Positions 16,325-24,777 of a DNA stretch of 64,000 nt are shown piece by piece; the first letter of the stretch is position 1, and the number at the start of each line of letters is the position of its first letter. The stretch is from Sphingomonas sp. OK281 (GTDB taxonomy: Bacteria > Pseudomonadota > Alphaproteobacteria > Sphingomonadales > Sphingomonadaceae): assembly GCF_900115295.1 (NCBI RefSeq), contig NZ_FOVZ01000001.1, positions 310,001 through 374,000 of the forward strand. The letters are read 5' to 3'. The notes beneath the pieces were generated by a model that saw nothing but the letters and a program-made list of their open reading frames with translations, was not told the origin of the DNA and searched no databases. The translations under genes and the position numbers were made by a program.

Positions 16325-17176
16325 TCAGTTCGAACCGTCGGATCGCACCATGTGATCGAGGAAGTTGGTTAGTTCCAGCCGTCGGGTTGTTTCCTCCGCG
16401 AACGACCGGTCGACGCCCAGTGCCCAGGATGCCGAGCGCCGGTCGGGTGCGTCGTTCAACGCGTCGAGCCTTGCCGCCATCGCCTCGACCTCGTCGTCGT
16501 TTCGCGCCAAATCCGCCTCGATCAGGTCCGCCGCCTGCCGTCGCAACGCGATCGCGATTTCGCCCGGCGCGAGCTCGGGATGATATTGCACGCCCCAGAA
16601 CGTGCCGCCGTCATGACGGATTTCCGCGGCTTGGATCGCGGTGACGCCGTTGCCCGCCAGCAGGACCGCGCCGGCGGGCAGCTCCTCCACCTCGTCGCCG
16701 TGGATGGCTGGCGCGTCCCAGCTTGGCGGGCGACCTGCCAGTAATGGGTGATCGCGTCCGGCTTCGGTCGCGGTGATACGACGCGCCACGCCGGCCTCCA
16801 TGCGCTCGGGCATCTTCCGGACCTTGCCGCCCGCTGCCGCGACCGCCAGTTGCAGGCCCGCACAGGAGCCGAACGACGGCGTGCCCGACGCGAAGACGGT
16901 CCGCATGAACGCGATCTGGCGGCGAACTTCGGGCGTATCGTCGTAGACGTGGAGCGGCGATCCGGTGACGAACACGGCGTCGAACGCACCGATCGCGGCG
17001 GCGTCCATTATCTCCGCATCGTCATCGGCCGGTGCGACGATCGTGATGTCGGCATCGGGTCGCAATTGCGCGAGCGTTGCCGCGTAGCTTTCGCCCGAAC
17101 TCTTTCCGGCATGCGCGCGGCGGGCCTCGCGCTGGTCCAAGGTTTCACTTTCGGCGACGAGGAAGTGCAGCAACAT
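16325..17176 (-). CDS. Class I glutamine amidotransferase-like protein
   Basis: A 283-residue cytoplasmic protein with the triad of class I glutamine amidotransferases: the nucleophile C105 in SFGSCAGLQLA, and H199 with E201 in GVQYHPE. The oxyanion region is VFVTGSP near residue 69. It is longer at the C terminus (about 80 residues) than a bare GATase1 domain and has no synthetase domain, as in GuaA-like stand-alone proteins. Such enzymes release ammonia from glutamine or hydrolyse gamma-glutamyl compounds; the acceptor is unknown. It is divergent from the EthD-like gene and convergent to the response regulator. Confidence 0.85.
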   Translation of the reverse strand: MLLHFLVAESETLDQREARRAHAGKSSGESYAATLAQLRPDADITIVAPADDDAEIMDAAAIGAFDAVFVTGSPLHVYDDTPEVRRQIAFMRTVFASGTPSFGSCAGLQLAVAAAGGKVRKMPERMEAGVARRITATEAGRDHPLLAGRPPSWDAPAIHGDEVEELPAGAVLLAGNGVTAIQAAEIRHDGGTFWGVQYHPELAPGEIAIALRRQAADLIEADLARNDDEVEAMAARLDALNDAPDRRSASWALGVDRSFAEETTRRLELTNFLDHMVRSDGSN

Positions 17177-17506
17177 CAGTCCTTTGGATCGGTACGCGAT
17201 GCTCGAACGCGCCAGCCGAGTGTTTGCCCGCGCCGACGCCGATCATATTTCGCGATCACCTGCGGCAGTTGGCCGGACCGACGCCGGCAGGGACCCTGTT
17301 CTCGGCGACGGAGTGGGAGACGGGCTGACGGCAAATTTTGTCGAACCGCCGCCCGGTGCGCATCGTCCCCTCCTGCCGGATCGCGTACGAACGCGACGCG
17401 ACCTATCGGCATGTCCGTCCAAAAGCCGCGTGCTGCTGCCATTCCCGCCGGTCGGCCATTCCCGCCGGTCGGGCGTTGGGTCGCTTCACGCATCAGGAGC
17501 AATGCC
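17177..17506 (+). other. Divergent intergenic region
   Basis: 330 bases between the amidotransferase and the EthD-like gene. A reading frame in phase with the EthD-like gene runs through it, but its composition is not protein-like. AGGAG at 17495-17499 is the ribosome-binding site for the TTG start at 17507. No other element is seen. Confidence 0.5.
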
Positions 17507-18421
17507 TTGCCCGAAATTCAGACCGGCGCCGATCATGTCGCGCGCGACGCTGATATCGCGATCAACAGCTACACGACCGTCTTGCGGCGTCCCCGCGTGC
17601 CGCACGACCTGTTCGCAACCTATTGGCGCGACGTCCACGGGCCGTTGTGTTCGCGTATTCCCGGCCTCGGCTGGTACGTCCAGCACCATCTCGACCGTGA
17701 ACAGGACGCGCATCTCTGGCCGGCGATCGAGGGCATAACGCCGTTCACGGACTATGAACTGGATGGTGGTGTCGAGATCGGCTTTGCCTCGAAGGCCGAT
17801 CAGGACATTTTCAACGCGGCCAGTCACATCCTCTTCGCCGACGAGCAGAACATGTTCGCGGCGACGGTCGCCTATGCGCTGCCGGACGGATCGCGCACGC
17901 TCGTCGACCGGCTGCCCGATCCGGTTCCGAATGGCGATGACGGGGTCGACCGGCTGCACGTGCATTTCGGTGCGGCGGGCGACGATGCCGGCGCGTTCGG
18001 CAGGTTCATGACCGAGTTCGCGACGATGCTCGCCGCAGATCCTGCCGTGCTGAGGCTCCGCCTGCACCTGCCCGAGCGCTACGACAACGCCGATCCCGCG
18101 CCGCCCGCCCCCAATGTCGATCACCTGGTGCCGTCGGAACGCGCGTTGATCGCCGTGATCGACATCGCGTTCGCGACACCGCTGACGCGACGTGCGTTCC
18201 TGGAGTCCGACGCGTTCCTTCAAACGAAAAACGAGCAGGCCGAGCATATCGCGCACGTGTCCGCGTTCGCGGTGAGCGGGGTCTATACCTATGTGCGGTA
18301 CGGAGAACTGACGACGGCGGGCTTGCGCGGCAGCCGTCAGGCGCAACTCATCGAGCGGCTCGGGGCCAACAACCAGATCGCCGACGACGTCCGCACGCTG
18401 ATGCTGACCGGCGCGGTGTGA
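17507..18421 (+). CDS. EthD-like dimeric alpha-beta barrel protein
   Basis: A 304-residue protein of two related halves. The first holds TTVLRRPRVPHDLFATYWRDVHGPL, the EthD-type pattern in which the WRDVHGP stretch closes a ferredoxin-like fold; the second half (from about residue 145, RLHVHFGAAGDD) is a more divergent copy. EthD-domain proteins accompany hydroxylases or act as small-molecule cyclases and isomerases; no activity can be assigned. The start chosen is TTG 17507, because AGGAG lies 7 bases before it and the nearest ATG (17502) is out of frame. It converges on the S9 peptidase gene across a strong hairpin. Confidence 0.68.
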   Translation: MPEIQTGADHVARDADIAINSYTTVLRRPRVPHDLFATYWRDVHGPLCSRIPGLGWYVQHHLDREQDAHLWPAIEGITPFTDYELDGGVEIGFASKADQDIFNAASHILFADEQNMFAATVAYALPDGSRTLVDRLPDPVPNGDDGVDRLHVHFGAAGDDAGAFGRFMTEFATMLAADPAVLRLRLHLPERYDNADPAPPAPNVDHLVPSERALIAVIDIAFATPLTRRAFLESDAFLQTKNEQAEHIAHVSAFAVSGVYTYVRYGELTTAGLRGSRQAQLIERLGANNQIADDVRTLMLTGAV

Positions 18422-18428
18422 CGCGATC

Positions 18429-18458
18429 CCCGTCGGCCGAGTGTGCTCGGCCGACGGG
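18429..18458 (+). terminator. Bidirectional hairpin terminator
   Basis: Perfect 13-base-pair stem CCCGTCGGCCGAG / CTCGGCCGACGGG with a TGTG loop, 7 bases after the EthD-like stop and 17 bases beyond the S9 peptidase stop. It separates two convergent genes. No T-run follows on either strand. Confidence 0.7.
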
Positions 18459-18475
18459 TCGGTTCGGTGGCAGGC

Positions 18476-20386
18476 CTATTTCGCGTTCTTCACATAGGTG
18501 TCGAACCACGCGATCGCGCGCTGGCGCACGTCCGCGGACTGTTCGGGGCCCGTCACGCAGTGGCCGGCATCCGGGTAGATTACGAGGCTGACCGGCACGT
18601 TCTGGTTCTTCAGCGCATGCCACCATTCGATCGACTGGGTCGGCGGCACCTCGATGTCGCGCTCGCCGACATAGATGAAGGTCGGCGTCTTGGCGGTCTT
18701 GGCGTGATAGATAGCGGAGACGTCCTCATACGCCTTGATATCGTCGTACATCGACTTGCCGAAGAACGGCAGCAGCCACTGGTCGATGCCGTTGGTGCCG
18801 TAATAGCTGACCCAGTTCGACAGGCCGGCGCCGGCGACAATGCCCTTGAACCGGTTGGTCTGCGTGTTGGCCCACATCGCCATGAACCCGCCATAGCTGC
18901 ACCCGCCAAGGCCGAGCCGCTTGTCGTCGACCGGCGCGACCCGCTCGACCGCATCGACACCGGCCAGCACATCGCGCAGATCGCCGCCGCCGAAGTCCCG
19001 CTTGTTCGCGGCCGTGAACGCCTGTCCCTGGCCGTAACTGCCGCGCGGATTGGGCAGGAAGACGTAATAGCCCGCCTTCACCAGCGCGGCGTTCAGCGAC
19101 GCGGGATTGAGATACGCGGGCGTCGACGCCGCGGAGGGACCGCCGTGCACGATCGTGATCATCGGTGCCTTCCCGGTCGGTGCGATACGGGGCGCGAGCA
19201 GCCAGCCCTGGACGTCGTAGCCCTCGTTCTTCCAGCTGATGCTGCGCGCGGCCGCCAGAGCGGGCGCGGCATCGTTGTCGTGCGTGATCTGGCGAACGCC
19301 TTGCCGATCGGATCCGAGCGGGCCGGCATAGATCGCGGGTGCGTGCTCGTAATCCTGTATCGCCGCGGCGGCGATCCGCCCGTCGGCGGAGAACACCGCG
19401 CGGCCATCGCCTGCGGCCGCGCTGGCCGGTTTCGCAAAGCCGGGGGCGACCGGCTGGCCGGGCACCAGCGTGCCGAACTGGAGCTGGTCGCCGGCCAGCG
19501 TCACCGTGCGTAGACCTGCGCGCGTCCAGGCGATCGTCGTGACCGTCGACTTGGCGCCGGCGGTGACGTTGCGCGGGGTGCCGCCGGCGACCCCGACCGT
19601 GAACACGTCGCCGCCGATCGATCCGAAATCGCTCATCAGGCCGCCGATATAGGCGACGGTACGGCCGTCGGGCGAAACCCGCGGCTGATTGATCTGCGTC
19701 GTCGGCTTGGCGATCGACCGTACCGCCCCCGTCTGCGCGTCGATCGCATCGAGCGTCGCCACCCACCAGTTGTTGTCGCCATTGCCGAGCGCGGTCGTCG
19801 CGACGAACCCGCGGCCGTCCGGCATCCAGTCATATTCGTAGACGTAGCGACCTGAGGGCGACAGCGGCGTCACCGTCGCCGCGGCCTTTGCGATATCGAA
19901 GACGGCAAGGCGTTGTTCGTCGCTCTTCTCGCCGATCTCGCCGATCATCCGGACGCCGGCCTGCGTCGCGCCTGATTCCTTGGCCGCGCCCAGCGTGACG
20001 AGCAACGCGATCCGGGTACCGTCCGGCGACACGCGCGGCGTCTGTGCGATGCCGGCGATCGTCGCGATCGTGCGGGTGGTCTTCGCATCCGCATAGCTCA
20101 GCCGCACATTGCCCGCGGCACTGTCGCGGATCAGGAAGACCAGGTCGCCATTGGGCGCGAAGGTCAGCCCGGAATAGCTGCACGTCGCGCACGGATCGAT
20201 CGTCCGCAGCATGCGACCGTCGGTCGCGCTGCGCACCGTGACGACGCCGTGCGTGCCGCTGCTCTCGACCGCGGCGATGCGATCGCCGGCGGGGGCAAGG
20301 GCAAGTCCCGCATATTGATGCAGGGCCTGGGCGGCGGCGGGCGAAACAGCGGTGAGGAGAAGGGCGGCAGCGAGGGTCAAGCGCAT
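18476..20386 (-). CDS. Exported S9 family prolyl oligopeptidase-type peptidase
   Basis: A 636-residue protein with a signal peptide (MRLTLAAALLLTAVSPAAAQ), an N-terminal beta-propeller (TFAPNGDLVFLIRD, RVSPDGTRIALL, PRVSPDGRTVAYIGG blades) and a C-terminal alpha/beta-hydrolase domain. The catalytic serine is in GGCSYGGFMAMW at about residue 497, the Asp lies after FIYVGERD and the His is in YPDAGHCV. This is the dipeptidyl-/acylaminoacyl-peptidase arrangement, so it probably trims short peptides in the periplasm. The ATG at 20386 is chosen for its signal peptide and GGAGC upstream; longer frames are not protein-like. It is divergent from the molybdenum hydroxylase operon. Confidence 0.9.
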   Translation of the reverse strand: MRLTLAAALLLTAVSPAAAQALHQYAGLALAPAGDRIAAVESSGTHGVVTVRSATDGRMLRTIDPCATCSYSGLTFAPNGDLVFLIRDSAAGNVRLSYADAKTTRTIATIAGIAQTPRVSPDGTRIALLVTLGAAKESGATQAGVRMIGEIGEKSDEQRLAVFDIAKAAATVTPLSPSGRYVYEYDWMPDGRGFVATTALGNGDNNWWVATLDAIDAQTGAVRSIAKPTTQINQPRVSPDGRTVAYIGGLMSDFGSIGGDVFTVGVAGGTPRNVTAGAKSTVTTIAWTRAGLRTVTLAGDQLQFGTLVPGQPVAPGFAKPASAAAGDGRAVFSADGRIAAAAIQDYEHAPAIYAGPLGSDRQGVRQITHDNDAAPALAAARSISWKNEGYDVQGWLLAPRIAPTGKAPMITIVHGGPSAASTPAYLNPASLNAALVKAGYYVFLPNPRGSYGQGQAFTAANKRDFGGGDLRDVLAGVDAVERVAPVDDKRLGLGGCSYGGFMAMWANTQTNRFKGIVAGAGLSNWVSYYGTNGIDQWLLPFFGKSMYDDIKAYEDVSAIYHAKTAKTPTFIYVGERDIEVPPTQSIEWWHALKNQNVPVSLVIYPDAGHCVTGPEQSADVRQRAIAWFDTYVKNAK

Positions 20387-20684
20387 CGAAAGCTCCGGCA
20401 GGAAACGAGTGTTACACGACGTGATTGTTACAAGGCATACCGTATCGCGGGGCCGCCGCAAGCCGGGGCAGAGACGGGCAGGGACGCGCACACGAAGACG
20501 CCGAGCGCTTGCTTTCGATTCGTCGTGACGGCTTTCCGATCGCGTTGCCCGTTTCACGCATTTTCATCGTCCGATCCCTCTCGGAGACGCTTGGCAGACC
20601 TGTCGCTAACCGACTATACCGCTCGGTACTGAAATACGGACTCGGCGGCTGCAACGACACCGTCGGCTCAACAGGAGAGTGGCG
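20387..20684 (+). other. Divergent intergenic region
   Basis: 298 bases between the S9 peptidase and the molybdenum hydroxylase operon. It should hold two promoters. No inverted repeat or known operator stands out. Confidence 0.45.
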
Positions 20685-21206
20685 ATGTCGATACTTATCA
20701 ACGGGTCAGCGGTTGCGCTGCCCGACGATCCCCGTGTCTCGCTGCTCGATCTGTTGCGCGAGGGGCTGCATCTGGCCGGCACCAAGAAGGGCTGCAACCA
20801 GGGCGCGTGCGGAGCCTGCACGGTGCTCGTCGATGGCGCGCGAATCGTGTCCTGCCTTGCACTCGCGGTGCAATATGACGGGCGCCAGGTGACGACCATC
20901 GAAGGGCTCGCGGACGGCGATGCGCTGCACCCGTTGCAGCAGGCGTTCATCGATCATGACGGGTTCCAGTGCGGCTATTGCACGCCCGGCCAGATCTGTT
21001 CGGCGATCGGCATGGCGGCGGAGGCCAAGCGCGGCGTGCCGAGCCATGTCAGCGCCGATCTTACCGCGGACGTGACGCTGACCCGCGAGGAATTGCAGGA
21101 GCGGATGAGCGGTAATCTATGCCGTTGCGGCGCGCATAATGGGATCATCGACGCGATCCGCGAAACCCTGACGGTTGAAATGGGCGCAGCGGAGCTGGCG
21201 GCATGA
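20685..21206 (+). CDS. paoA: Molybdenum hydroxylase [2Fe-2S] subunit (PaoA/YagT type)
   Basis: A 173-residue electron-transfer subunit of an aldehyde-oxidoreductase-type xanthine oxidase family enzyme. Cysteines C37, C42, C45 and C57 bind the plant-ferredoxin-type cluster; C96, C99, C146 and C148 (CGYC and CRC) bind the second [2Fe-2S] cluster. Unlike the E. coli PaoA subunit there is no twin-arginine signal ahead of the ferredoxin domain, so the enzyme is probably cytoplasmic. ATG 20685 follows AGGAGA; a GTG at 20679 is in frame. It is the first gene of three with 4-base overlaps. The symbol is by family, not proven orthology. Confidence 0.9.
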   Translation: MSILINGSAVALPDDPRVSLLDLLREGLHLAGTKKGCNQGACGACTVLVDGARIVSCLALAVQYDGRQVTTIEGLADGDALHPLQQAFIDHDGFQCGYCTPGQICSAIGMAAEAKRGVPSHVSADLTADVTLTREELQERMSGNLCRCGAHNGIIDAIRETLTVEMGAAELAA

Positions 21207-22189
21207 CCCCCTTTACCTACGCGCGCGCCGAGAACGCCGCAGACGCGCTGCGGCTCGGGCAGGCGAATGCAACGGCATATCTCGGCGGCGGTACCAACCT
21301 GGTCGACCTGATCCGCGAGACGGTCGCGCGGCCAATGGCGCTGGTCGACGTGACCGGGTTGTCCGGCGAGATCGAGGAGACCGAGGGCGGCGGCCTGATG
21401 ATCGGCGCGGCGGTCCGCAATACCGCGCTTGCCGAGCATCTGGTGGTGCGGACGCGCTATCCGGTGCTGTCGCGCGCTATCCTGGCGGGGGCGTCGGCGC
21501 AGATCCGGAACATGGCGACGGTGGGCGGCAATCTGCTCCAGCGGACGCGGTGCACCTATTTCTACGACACCGACGGATCGCGCTGCAACAAGCGCGCGCC
21601 GGGATCGGGCTGCGACGCGATCGAAGGGCTCACGCGGGGCCATGCCATTCTCGGCGCATCGTCGGCGTGCGTCGCGACGCATCCCTCCGACATGTGCGTG
21701 GCGCTCGCCGCGCTCGATGCGATCGTGCATCTGCACGGGCGGGGCGGGGCTCGAACGCTGCCGTTCACCGAGCTTCACCGCCTGCCGGGCGATCATCCCG
21801 AGTTCGATACCGTGCTGGAGCCCGGTGAGTTGATCACCGCGATCGAACTGCCGCCGCTGCGTTTCGCGGCCAACTCGACCTATCGCAAGGTGCGCGACCG
21901 GGCGAGTTACGCGTTCGCACTGGCCTCGATCGCAGCCGCGCTGGAGATCGAGGGCGGCATCATCAAGGACGTGCGGATCGCGCTCGGCGGGGTCGCGCAC
22001 AAGCCGTGGCGCGCATCGAAAGCGGAGGCGGCACTACGAGGCGGCCCCGCGACCGAAGAGGCGTTCCTCGCGGCGGCGGTCGCGGAGATGGCGGACGCCG
22101 CGCCGCTTCGCGACAACGGTTTCAAGCTCGCACTGACCAAGCGCACCCTCGTCGCCGTGCTTGGCGACCTTGCCGGAGCAGCAGCATGA
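21203..22189 (+). CDS. paoB: Molybdenum hydroxylase FAD-binding subunit with extra [4Fe-4S] cluster (PaoB/YagS type)
   Basis: A 328-residue flavoprotein subunit. The FAD-binding PCMH motif is YLGGGTNLVDL near residue 26, and IRNMATVGGNLLQRTRC near residue 101 is the second FAD-contact block. Cysteines C117, C128, C137 and C156 lie in the insertion that in E. coli PaoB binds a [4Fe-4S] cluster, absent from ordinary CoxM-type subunits. It passes electrons from the iron-sulfur subunit to the final acceptor. It overlaps the genes before and after by ATGA, so the three subunits are made together. Confidence 0.92.
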   Translation: MTPFTYARAENAADALRLGQANATAYLGGGTNLVDLIRETVARPMALVDVTGLSGEIEETEGGGLMIGAAVRNTALAEHLVVRTRYPVLSRAILAGASAQIRNMATVGGNLLQRTRCTYFYDTDGSRCNKRAPGSGCDAIEGLTRGHAILGASSACVATHPSDMCVALAALDAIVHLHGRGGARTLPFTELHRLPGDHPEFDTVLEPGELITAIELPPLRFAANSTYRKVRDRASYAFALASIAAALEIEGGIIKDVRIALGGVAHKPWRASKAEAALRGGPATEEAFLAAAVAEMADAAPLRDNGFKLALTKRTLVAVLGDLAGAAA

Positions 22190-24522
22190 GCATCGTCGAT
22201 ACGGTCAAGGAAACCGCGCAGGGCCTGGTCCAGGGCGCGATGAGCAAGCTCGTGCCGCTCGCGCCCGACAGCTGGATTCCAGGCGGCGTGCCCGATCCGC
22301 TGATCCGCCAGCAGCACGGACTGATCGGCACTTCGGTGTCGCGGATCGACGGTCCGCTTAAGGTGCGCGGCGCGGCGCCGTTCGCGGCCGAGTTCCCGCT
22401 GGCGGGCATGGTCTACGCCGCGCTCGCCTATGCGACGATTCCGCGTGGGCGGATCGCGGCGATCGATACCGCGGCGGCCGAAGCCGCGCCCGGCGTCGTG
22501 CTGGTCATGACGCACCGCAATGCGCCACGGATGAACACGCCGGCCGTGTTCGGCTCGTCGCCGACTGCGGCGGGGCCTGCGGACCTGCCGGTCATGCAGG
22601 ACGACCGCGTCCATTGGAACGGCCAACCGATCGCGGTCGTGCTCGCCGAAACGCAGGAGCAGGCGGATCATGCCAGGTCGCTGATCGTCGCGACCTATGC
22701 GGCCGAACCTTCGACGACGTCGCTTGCCGCGGCCAAGGCCGAAGGTCCGCAGCAGGGCCTGTTCATGGGTCAGCCGTTGCTGAACGAGATCGGCGATGCG
22801 GATGCGATGCTGGCGGCGGCACCGCACAAGGTCGATCACGTCTATCGCACGCCGCGACACAACCACAACGCGATCGAGCCGCATGCCGCGACGATCGCAT
22901 GGGTCGGCGACGCATTGATCGTCCACGACGCCAGCCAGCTGGTCGCCGCAGAGGCGCAGACGATCGCCGACGTATTCGATCTGACAGCCGGACAGGTGCG
23001 CGTGACCTCGCCATTCGTCGGCGGCGGCTTTGGTGGCAAATGCCTATGGGATCACCAGATCCTCGGCGCCGCCGCAGCCAGGCTCATCGGGCGGCCGGTA
23101 CGGATCGCGCTGTCGCGCGAGGGCGTGTACCGCATCGTCGGTGGTCGTACGCTGACCGAACAGCGGGTCGCGATCGGCGCGGACGCGGATGGTCGCTTCA
23201 AGGCGCTGGTCCATACCGGCATCGCGGCGATGACCCCGCACAACAACATGCCCGAGCCGTTCATCCTCGGCACCCGCGGCGGCTATGCGGCGGACAGCTT
23301 CAAACTGTCGGTCGAGACGGTCAAGATGAACATGCTCGCCAACACCTTCATGCGTGCGCCGGGCGAGTCGGTCGGCACGTTCGCGCTCGAATCGGCGATC
23401 GACGAACTCGCGATCGAACTCGACATGGACCCGATCGCGCTGCGCATCCGCAACGAGCCGGACAAGGATCCGACCTCGGGCCTGCCCTTCTCGTCGCGTC
23501 ATATCGTCGAGGCGTGGCGCAGCGGCGCGGAGCGTTTCGGCTGGAGCGACCGGCATGCCCAGCCGGGTATGCACCGCGACGGCGAGTGGCTGATCGGCAT
23601 GGGCTGCGCGACGGGGACCTATCCCTATTACCGGATGCCGGGCGCCGCCGCGCGGATCACGCTGAACCGCGAGGGGCATGCCGTGGTCGAGGTGTCCGCG
23701 CAGGAAATGGGGATGGGCACCGCGACGACGACTGCGATGGTCGCCGCCGATCGGTTGGGGCTGCCGCTCGACCGCGTATCGGTAGGCTATGGCGATTCGA
23801 TCATCCCCGGCGCGATCCTGGCCGGCGGATCGCAGCAGACCGCGGCGATCGGCGCCGCGGTAATTGCCGCGCATCATGCGCTGGTCGCCGAACTGCTGAA
23901 GCTCGCGGGTAACGATTCGCCGCTTGCCGGCCTTTCGCCGGACGAGGTCGGAAGCGAGGATGGCGGGCTGGCCAAGCTCGACGATCCGAGGCGCCGCGAG
24001 AGCTATGTCTCGATCCTCGAGCGGGCGCAGCGCGAAAGCGTGGTCGTCAGCGAAGAGGCGTCGCAGCCGCTCGAACTGATGCATTGGTCGATGCATTCGC
24101 ACAGTGCGCTGTTCTGCGAAGTGCGCGTCAACGCGGTCACCGGCGAGACGCGCGTCAGCCGCTTCCTGGGCGCGTTCGACTGCGGTCGTATCCTCAACCC
24201 GAAGACGGCGCGGAGCCAGTTCCGCGGCGGGATCGTCATGGGCCTCGGCATGGCGTTGATGGAGGAGACGCAGTTCGACGAGCGCAACGGCCGCATCATG
24301 AACCCGAGCCTCGCCGAATATCACGTCCCCGTGCACCTCGACGTGCCCGAGATCGACGTGATCTGGACCGACATCGCCGATCCGCACACGCCGATGGGCG
24401 CACACGGCGTGGGCGAGATCGGCATCACCGGCGTCGCGGCGGCGGTGGCAAACGCGATCTACAACGCCACCGGAACGCGCGTGCGCGACCTGCCGATCAC
24501 ACTGGACAAGGTGTTGGTCTGA
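22186..24522 (+). CDS. paoC: Molybdenum hydroxylase catalytic subunit (PaoC/YagR type)
   Basis: A 778-residue molybdopterin-binding subunit that oxidises aldehydes to acids with water as oxygen donor. Visible family blocks are RIDGPLKVRGAAPFAAE, FVGGGFGGKCLWDHQ near residue 280, RAPGESVGTFALES near residue 392 and the catalytic glutamate E744 in GVGEIGITG. The length fits PaoC rather than longer CoxL enzymes. The ATG at 22186 overlaps the PaoB stop and follows GGAG. No cofactor-insertion chaperone (PaoD/XdhC) or MocA-type gene lies in the window, so maturation must be encoded elsewhere. Natural substrates are not known. Confidence 0.92.
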   Translation: MSIVDTVKETAQGLVQGAMSKLVPLAPDSWIPGGVPDPLIRQQHGLIGTSVSRIDGPLKVRGAAPFAAEFPLAGMVYAALAYATIPRGRIAAIDTAAAEAAPGVVLVMTHRNAPRMNTPAVFGSSPTAAGPADLPVMQDDRVHWNGQPIAVVLAETQEQADHARSLIVATYAAEPSTTSLAAAKAEGPQQGLFMGQPLLNEIGDADAMLAAAPHKVDHVYRTPRHNHNAIEPHAATIAWVGDALIVHDASQLVAAEAQTIADVFDLTAGQVRVTSPFVGGGFGGKCLWDHQILGAAAARLIGRPVRIALSREGVYRIVGGRTLTEQRVAIGADADGRFKALVHTGIAAMTPHNNMPEPFILGTRGGYAADSFKLSVETVKMNMLANTFMRAPGESVGTFALESAIDELAIELDMDPIALRIRNEPDKDPTSGLPFSSRHIVEAWRSGAERFGWSDRHAQPGMHRDGEWLIGMGCATGTYPYYRMPGAAARITLNREGHAVVEVSAQEMGMGTATTTAMVAADRLGLPLDRVSVGYGDSIIPGAILAGGSQQTAAIGAAVIAAHHALVAELLKLAGNDSPLAGLSPDEVGSEDGGLAKLDDPRRRESYVSILERAQRESVVVSEEASQPLELMHWSMHSHSALFCEVRVNAVTGETRVSRFLGAFDCGRILNPKTARSQFRGGIVMGLGMALMEETQFDERNGRIMNPSLAEYHVPVHLDVPEIDVIWTDIADPHTPMGAHGVGEIGITGVAAAVANAIYNATGTRVRDLPITLDKVLV

Positions 24523-24614
24523 GAGGTCGCGAGCGTCGATCGTCCTGCGCGAATGTCGAGCAACGCGCGTGCGATAGCGCTTTCCAATACCCGCTCGACC
24601 ACCTAAGCGACACG

Positions 24615-24705
24615 TATCCCCGGGGGGCCGCTCATGCGCGGCTGAGAGGTGGGCAGCAGCCCATGACCCGCTGAACCTGATCCGGCTTATACCGGCGTAG
24701 GGAGG
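24615..24705 (+). promoter_or_regulatory. TPP riboswitch (THI box)
   Basis: Thiamine pyrophosphate aptamer. The conserved pieces appear in order: TCCC for P1, CTGAGA at 24642-24647, a GGG-CCC hairpin at 24651-24662, ACCCGCTGAACCTGATCCGG ending at 24685, the CCGG/CCGG helix and ACCGGCG at 24691-24697, then the closing GGGA (24700-24703). It lies between the PaoC stop and the thiamine receptor operon and is predicted to shut that operon when TPP is plentiful. Confidence 0.93.
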
Positions 24706-24739
24706 GTCTGCGGCTGGCCCGTCGTCCCTCCGATTGGAG
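24700..24739 (+). promoter_or_regulatory. Expression platform of the TPP riboswitch with sequestered Shine-Dalgarno site
   Basis: CCCTCC (24726-24731) can pair either with GGAGGG (24701-24706) or, through its CTCC, with the Shine-Dalgarno GGAG (24736-24739) across a GATT loop. GGAGGG overlaps the 3' arm of the P1 helix (GGGA 24700-24703). With TPP bound, P1 holds GGGA, CCCTCC is free and covers the ribosome site; without TPP, GGAGGG takes CCCTCC and the site is open. This is translational control, inferred from pairing only. Confidence 0.65.
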
Positions 24740-24744
24740 TGGAC

Positions 24745-24777
24745 GTGACGTTTTTCATTGCTGGTTTTTCGTTGTGA
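24745..24777 (+). CDS. Possible 10-residue leader peptide coupled to the receptor start
   Basis: GTG at 24745, 5 bases after the riboswitch-controlled GGAG, opens a 10-codon frame (MTFFIAGFSL if initiated with Met) that stops with TGA at 24775-24777. Its end overlaps the GTG start of the receptor in a GTGA. The receptor's own GTG has no ribosome-binding site, so coupling through this leader is plausible. It is too short to test by similarity. Confidence 0.4.
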   Translation: MTFFIAGFSL

